From Bin87 sp965217175 (GTDB taxonomy: Bacteria; Chloroflexota; Dehalococcoidia; Lucifugimonadales; UBA3495): DNA of 64,000 nt. A program made the translations under genes and the position numbers. The notes beneath the pieces were generated by a model. The model made no database searches and had not been told where the DNA came from. It saw only the letters and a program-made list of their open reading frames with translations. Each line of letters begins with the position of its first letter. The first letter of the stretch is position 1. The stretch lies in contig OZ244251.1 in NCBI GenBank assembly GCA_965217175.1, positions 682,001 through 746,000 on the forward strand, given 5' to 3'. Below are positions 59,616-64,000 of this stretch, one piece after another.

Positions 59616-60512
59616 CTATCCCGTCAGCCCGGTCTCTCGCAACACCTGCTGCGCCGTTGCGCCGATGTCCGCCGGCGTGGGAATAATAACCGCCCCCGCC
59701 TTTTCCAGGGCGGCGGTTTTAGACGCGGCCGTAGCGCTCTCGCCGGTTATGATGGCTCCAGCATGTCCCATGCGCTTTCCGGGCGGCGCCGTCGCCCCCA
59801 CGATCAGCGAGCAGATGGGCTTGGTAAACTCGGCAGAACCGATGTATTCGGCTGCCTCCTGCTCCATCGTCCCCCCGATCTCGCCGATAAACACCACCAT
59901 GTCGGTATCGGGATCATCGTTGTACAGTTGCAGTATCTCGACAAAGCTGCTGCCGATTATCGGGTCGCCGCCGATTCCCACGCACGACGACTGACCGATC
60001 CCCAGATCGGTCAACTGCCCCACTGCCTCATAGGTCAGGGTTCCGCTGCGGGAAACCACCCCAACCCTGCCTGGCATGTGGATATCTCCGGGCATTATTC
60101 CAACCTTGCATCTTGCCCCGGGATTGATCAGGCCCGGGCAATTGGGGCCAATCAGCCGCGTGGGACTCGCGTGTACGTAGCGATACAGGCCCACCATCTC
60201 CTGCACCGGTATGCCCTCGGTGATGCAGGCGATCAGCGGTATGCCGGCGTCCACGGATTCAGCGACCGCATCGGCGGCAAAAGCCGGCGGCACGAAAACC
60301 AGGGCCACGTTGGCGCCGGTAGAATCGACAGCTTCTCCCACGGAATCGAACACCGGCACCGAGTCGTCGAACAGCTGCCCGCCCCGACCGGGGGTCACGC
60401 CCGACACCAGTTGCGTACCGTATTCTTTGCAGGAACGGGCGTGGAAACTACCCTCACGCCCGGTGATGCCCTGCACCAGAACCCTGGACTGCTCGTTTAA
60501 CAGAATGCCCAT
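59616..60512 (-). CDS. sucD: Succinyl-CoA ligase alpha subunit
   Basis: 298 residues. VLVQGITGREGSFHA is the CoA-binding Rossmann start. GPNCPGLINPGA and the His loop GKRMGHAGAIITGES (phospho-His) are conserved. With SucC it interconverts succinyl-CoA and succinate with nucleotide phosphorylation in the TCA cycle. It starts 4 bp after sucC. Confidence 0.95.
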   Translation of the reverse strand: MGILLNEQSRVLVQGITGREGSFHARSCKEYGTQLVSGVTPGRGGQLFDDSVPVFDSVGEAVDSTGANVALVFVPPAFAADAVAESVDAGIPLIACITEGIPVQEMVGLYRYVHASPTRLIGPNCPGLINPGARCKVGIMPGDIHMPGRVGVVSRSGTLTYEAVGQLTDLGIGQSSCVGIGGDPIIGSSFVEILQLYNDDPDTDMVVFIGEIGGTMEQEAAEYIGSAEFTKPICSLIVGATAPPGKRMGHAGAIITGESATAASKTAALEKAGAVIIPTPADIGATAQQVLRETGLTG

Positions 60513-60516
60513 CGGA

Positions 60517-61677
60517 TTATGCCGCCGGTTCGGCGCTCAAAGCCGCCGCAGCCTCGGTAAGCGTGTCGGTGAAGGTTACGTTCAGTCCCGACTGGGCCAG
60601 AATGTTTTTGCCCTCAGCCAGGTTGGTTCCCAGCATCCTCACCACCAGCGGTTGCTGGGCAAGATGTTCTTCAAAGGCCATCACTATCCCGCGGGCCGCC
60701 ACATCGCAACGCAAAATGCCGCCGAAAATATTGACCAGAACCCGGTCAACCTTGGGATCCGACAGGATGATGCTCACCGCCGCCGCCACTTTTTCTTCGG
60801 ACGCGCCGCCGCCCACGTCCAGAAAGTTGGCCGGCGCCGCGCCCGCTGCGTTGGCCACATCCAGCGTTGCCATCGCCAGCCCGGCGCCGTTCACCAGGCA
60901 ACCCACCCTGCCGTCCAGGCTCACGTAGGCGATATCGTCGTCCGCCGCCTGTGCCTCCAGTGGGTCCTCCTGACTGCGGTCCCGAAGTTCGTGCAAATCG
61001 GGGTGACGGAACATCGCATCATCTTCCAGGTTTACCTTGGCATCCAGGGCCACCACCGAACCATCGCCCGTTACGATCAGGGGGTTCACCTCAACCAGCG
61101 TGCAATCGTTCTCGGTGAAAATGCGATACAGGGCGTCGAAGATGTTGGCTGCCTGCCGCGCCGTTGGTCCGGTCAATTCCAGCCGGGCTGCCAGACGCCG
61201 GCATTGAAACGGCATCAGCCCCAGCAGCGGGTCCACGTTTTCAGTGATGATGGCGTCAGGGTCGGTAGCCGCAACCTCTTCTATGGACGTTCCCCCGGCG
61301 GCGCTGGCGATGAAAACCACGCCCCGAAAATTCCGGTCGATGGTTAGGGCCACGTACATCTCCGTGGCGATGTCCGCCAATTCCTCCACCAGAACACCGT
61401 CGACGGGCACGCCGTTGGCATCGGTTTGATGGGTAACCAGCCGAGTGCCGAGCAGGCTGCCGGCAAATTCGCGCGCCTCATCCGGAGATCTGACCACCTT
61501 CACACCGCCCACCAGCCCCCGGCCACCGGCGTGTACCTGCGCCTTGATCGCCGCCCGTCCGCCGAACCCTGCCGTCGCCTGTGCCGCCTCATCCGGAGTA
61601 CCTGCCACCTGCCCGTTGGGCACTGGAATCCCGTAACGGGCGAAAATCGCTTTGGCCTGATACTCATGCAAATTCAT
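60517..61677 (-). CDS. sucC: Succinyl-CoA ligase beta subunit
   Basis: 386 residues from MNLHEYQAKAIFARYGIPVP, an ATG. The frame is open further upstream through REP repeats, but that part is not a normal SucC. ATP-grasp signatures QVHAGGRGLVGGVKV and NIFGGILRCD are present. It partners with sucD immediately downstream in the same operon. Confidence 0.95.
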   Translation of the reverse strand: MNLHEYQAKAIFARYGIPVPNGQVAGTPDEAAQATAGFGGRAAIKAQVHAGGRGLVGGVKVVRSPDEAREFAGSLLGTRLVTHQTDANGVPVDGVLVEELADIATEMYVALTIDRNFRGVVFIASAAGGTSIEEVAATDPDAIITENVDPLLGLMPFQCRRLAARLELTGPTARQAANIFDALYRIFTENDCTLVEVNPLIVTGDGSVVALDAKVNLEDDAMFRHPDLHELRDRSQEDPLEAQAADDDIAYVSLDGRVGCLVNGAGLAMATLDVANAAGAAPANFLDVGGGASEEKVAAAVSIILSDPKVDRVLVNIFGGILRCDVAARGIVMAFEEHLAQQPLVVRMLGTNLAEGKNILAQSGLNVTFTDTLTEAAAALSAEPAA

Positions 61678-61739
61678 GGCGTCAACCATTGTGCAGTACC
61701 ACGGCCCAACCGTCAACGGAATATTCTCCCACGCCCCCT

Positions 61740-62110
61740 TTCCCCGCCCATCCTGAGCCCACCGTCCCCGTTCGTCCTGAGCCTGTCGAAGGCCCCCTCT
61801 CCCTCGATGGGAGAGGGCTGGGGTAAGGGTGGCCCGCCCGTTCGTCCTGAGCCCACCGTCCCCGTTCATCCTGAGCCTGTCGAAGGACCCCCCTCTCCCT
61901 CGATGGGAGAGGGCTGGGGTGAGGGTGACCCGCCCGTTCGTCCTGAGCCCACCGTCCCCGTTCATCCTGAGCCTGTCGGACCCCCTCTCCCTTGATGGGA
62001 GAGGGCTGGGGTGAGGGTGGCCCGCCCGTTCGTCCTGAGCCTGTCGAAGGACCCCCTCTCCCTCGATGGGAGAGGGCTGGAGCCTGCCCCGTACTTGATA
62101 CGGGGGCGAG
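61740..62110. repeat. REP-like array, about five units
   Basis: Copies of TTCRTCCTGAGCCTGTCGAAGG alternate with the CTCTCCCTCGATGGGAGAG hairpin and GGGTGAGGGT. It lies between the start of sucC and the iron-sulfur gene. No gene. Confidence 0.85.
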
Positions 62111-62221
62111 GGTGATATCCCCATCGCCGGCGAAAGTCAGCGGCGGCGGTGTGGTAAACTTGGCCGCGACTTTGATAGGGTGCCGGTTCACCATTCCGGC
62201 AGCTCCTGAACAGGGCGATAT

Positions 62222-64000
62222 ATGGTTCCTCCCGAGAATTTGTTCGGCGTCATTCCGGTTTGGGTTGGAGTGTACCTGCTCACTGCCCTTACCCTGGCGG
62301 TGGCCGGTTTTGCCGTTTACCACCGCGTGTTTCGTCTGGTGCTGCAGGGACTTCCCGTGGCCCGCTTCGACCGACCTCTCACCCGCATGACGGGCGCCAT
62401 TGTCATCGTCCTGGGACAGCGCAAAGTGCTGCAGCGCGTGGGCAGCATTGATCCCCGGTCCCGCCGCCTCGACCTGGCCGGCATCAGCCACGCCGCCATT
62501 TTCTGGGGGTTCCTGTCCTTCAGCCTTTCCTACCTCATATTCATCTTCGGCGGCTCCATCTGGCATCCCCTCGGCGAAACAATCCTGACTCCGACCGGCG
62601 TGCTGGTGTACAGCATCTATCTGGACATCCTGGCCGTAGTCGTGCTGGCCGCCCTCGTTTGGGCCCTGGCTCGCCGCTGGATCGCCCAACCCCATCGACT
62701 CAGCTTCGACCTCACCCGCAAGGGCGAATCCGTCATCATCGTCGCACTCACCGCGGGCTTGATGATTGCGACGCTGCTGGTCCATTCTTTCTACGTTGCT
62801 TCAGCCGGCTCCGGCCCCGAGGCGGGCGTGTTCATCGGTGGAGCCATCAGCGGGTGGTTCGTCGCATTGGGAATGACGGAAGCATTTGCCGGCAACTTGC
62901 AGGCCGTCTTCTGGTGGGTTCACCTGATCATCATCCTGGCGTTTTCACTTTATATCCCCTTTTCCAAGCACATACACATGGTGGCCGCTCCACTCAACGC
63001 CTTCTTCCGCAACCTTGAACCCCGCGGGACACTGGCCGCTATCGACCTCGAAAACGTGGAGCGTTTCGGAGCCTCCCGGGTCCAGGACTTCACCTGGAAA
63101 GAACTGCTCGACGGTTACGCCTGCGCCGTTTGCGGACGCTGCACCGACGCCTGCCCTGCCCACACCACCGGTAAAGTGCTGTCCCCCATGCACATCGTGG
63201 AGAACATCAAAGAGCACATGATCGCCATCGGACACCAGGGGCAGCGGGATGCCGAACACGTCGAGCCCATGCCCCTGATCGACGGCGCCATCCCCGAACA
63301 GGCCATCTGGGATTGCGTTTCCTGCGGCGCCTGCATGGAGGAATGCCCCGTGGTGGTGGAGCACGTGCCAACCATCATGGACATGCGCCGGAGCCTGGTG
63401 CTCGAGGAATCCCGCATCCCCGAAAGCGGTATGAACGCCCTGCTCAGCATGGAACAGCGCGGCCATCCCTGGCGCGGCACCACGTATTCCCGCACCGACT
63501 GGGCAGAGGGCCTCAACGTGCCAACCATCGCCGACCATCCCGATGCTGAGGTTCTGTTCTGGGTCGGATGCACCGCCGCACTGGAACAGCGCAGCCAGGG
63601 CGTCGCCCGTTCCATGGTCAAGGTGCTCAAGTCCGCCGGCGTCGATTTCGCCATCCTGGGCGACGAGGAGACCTGCACCGGCGACCCGGCCCGGCGCATG
63701 GGCAACGAATATCTCTACCAGATCATGGCCCAACAGAACGTCGAGGTTCTCAACTCCTACAACATCAAAACCATCGTCACCATCTGCCCCCACTGCTTCA
63801 ACACCATGCGTAATGAATACCCCCAGTTTGGCGGCAACTACGAAGTGCTGCACTATAGTCAGTTCGTAGACGGCCTTATACGCGAGGGGCGCATCAAGCC
63901 CATCAAGGTCATGGATGTGTCGGTCGCCTACCATGACTCCTGCTTCCTGGGACGGCACAATGGTGTCTACGACGAACCCCGCAACGTGGCCAAAGCAATC
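62222..64000 (+). CDS. Membrane-anchored HdrD/GlpC-like iron-sulfur reductase (C-terminus beyond window)
   Basis: At least 593 residues, open to the window edge. The N-terminus has about five or six helices of a NarI-like cytochrome b type (residues ~10-255) with histidines in the helices. Two [4Fe-4S] motifs follow: CAVCGRCTDACPA (about 301-313) and CVSCGACMEECPV (about 364-376). The CCG-type region shows VGCTAALEQRS, CTGDPARR, TICPHCFNTMRNEYPQ and YHDSCFLGR. This is the pattern of heterodisulfide reductase-like electron-transfer complexes linked to quinones, often downstream of ETF or acyl-CoA dehydrogenases. The far end and its partners lie outside the window. Confidence 0.85.
   Translation, partial: MVPPENLFGVIPVWVGVYLLTALTLAVAGFAVYHRVFRLVLQGLPVARFDRPLTRMTGAIVIVLGQRKVLQRVGSIDPRSRRLDLAGISHAAIFWGFLSFSLSYLIFIFGGSIWHPLGETILTPTGVLVYSIYLDILAVVVLAALVWALARRWIAQPHRLSFDLTRKGESVIIVALTAGLMIATLLVHSFYVASAGSGPEAGVFIGGAISGWFVALGMTEAFAGNLQAVFWWVHLIIILAFSLYIPFSKHIHMVAAPLNAFFRNLEPRGTLAAIDLENVERFGASRVQDFTWKELLDGYACAVCGRCTDACPAHTTGKVLSPMHIVENIKEHMIAIGHQGQRDAEHVEPMPLIDGAIPEQAIWDCVSCGACMEECPVVVEHVPTIMDMRRSLVLEESRIPESGMNALLSMEQRGHPWRGTTYSRTDWAEGLNVPTIADHPDAEVLFWVGCTAALEQRSQGVARSMVKVLKSAGVDFAILGDEETCTGDPARRMGNEYLYQIMAQQNVEVLNSYNIKTIVTICPHCFNTMRNEYPQFGGNYEVLHYSQFVDGLIREGRIKPIKVMDVSVAYHDSCFLGRHNGVYDEPRNVAKAI

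Noticed and set aside
61678..62124. N-terminal extension of SucC
   Set aside because: The upstream open frame translates REP repeats; the family start MNLHEYQAK is at 61677.

Overview
The window looks like a chromosomal segment of a GC-rich bacterium, most likely a Chloroflexota member of the Dehalococcoidia/SAR202 type. This is inferred from the gene repertoire: paired thiolase-like/DUF35 proteins, GMC and Gfo/Idh/MocA oxidoreductases, an alpha-2-macroglobulin with PQQ-like repeats, and dense REP-like repeats built on CCTGAGCCTGTCGAAGGA. No rRNA or other phylogenetic marker is present, so the assignment is not proven.

Layout. (1) 1-13,110: one long minus-strand operon of about 15 genes, most with no recognisable family. 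It starts with a P-loop ATPase and continues with many small membrane proteins, two fibronectin-III secreted proteins and a giant low-complexity protein that runs off the left edge. It resembles the structural or secretion module of an unclassified provirus or conjugative element. Three of its genes are frameshifted. (2) 13,111-15,150: a palindrome-rich control region, one truncated plus-strand gene and a graveyard of four different insertion-sequence fragments. (3) 15,152-27,400: a GMC oxidoreductase, then a 7.7 kb metabolic cassette (SDR, alpha/beta hydrolase, two N-methyltransferases closely resembling the glycine/sarcosine and sarcosine/dimethylglycine enzymes of betaine synthesis, two Gfo/Idh/MocA proteins, thiolase-like protein plus DUF35, NHL protein). 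The cassette is bracketed by two directly repeated copies of the same IS, as in a composite transposon. (4) 27,497-29,064: a tyrosine recombinase with an unusual C-terminal extension beside tRNA-Val(GAC). (5) 29,151-37,809: a genomic island of about 8.6 kb flanked by a 75-bp duplication of the tRNA-Val 3' half. It carries a HigBA-like module, a primase-polymerase fragment, a two-gene DUF5677/HEPN-like unit, an MFS transporter, a recombinase relic, a pentapeptide-repeat pseudogene and a Panacea-type antitoxin followed by a toxin-like frame with no normal start codon. (6) 38,192-64,000: core-like genes. These are a second DUF35/thiolase pair, a HAD-like protein, the giant alpha-2-macroglobulin/PQQ protein, XdhC-MocA, a MarR regulator with a cysteine hydrolase and a multidrug transporter, a PQQ-repeat lipoprotein, SerA, a HEPN-MNT pair, a ketopantoate reductase-like protein, tRNA-Gly, VapBC, SucCD and the start of a membrane-anchored HdrD/GlpC-like iron-sulfur reductase.

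REP-like arrays with strong hairpins fill most long intergenic gaps on the right half, while the left half is dominated by mobile DNA.
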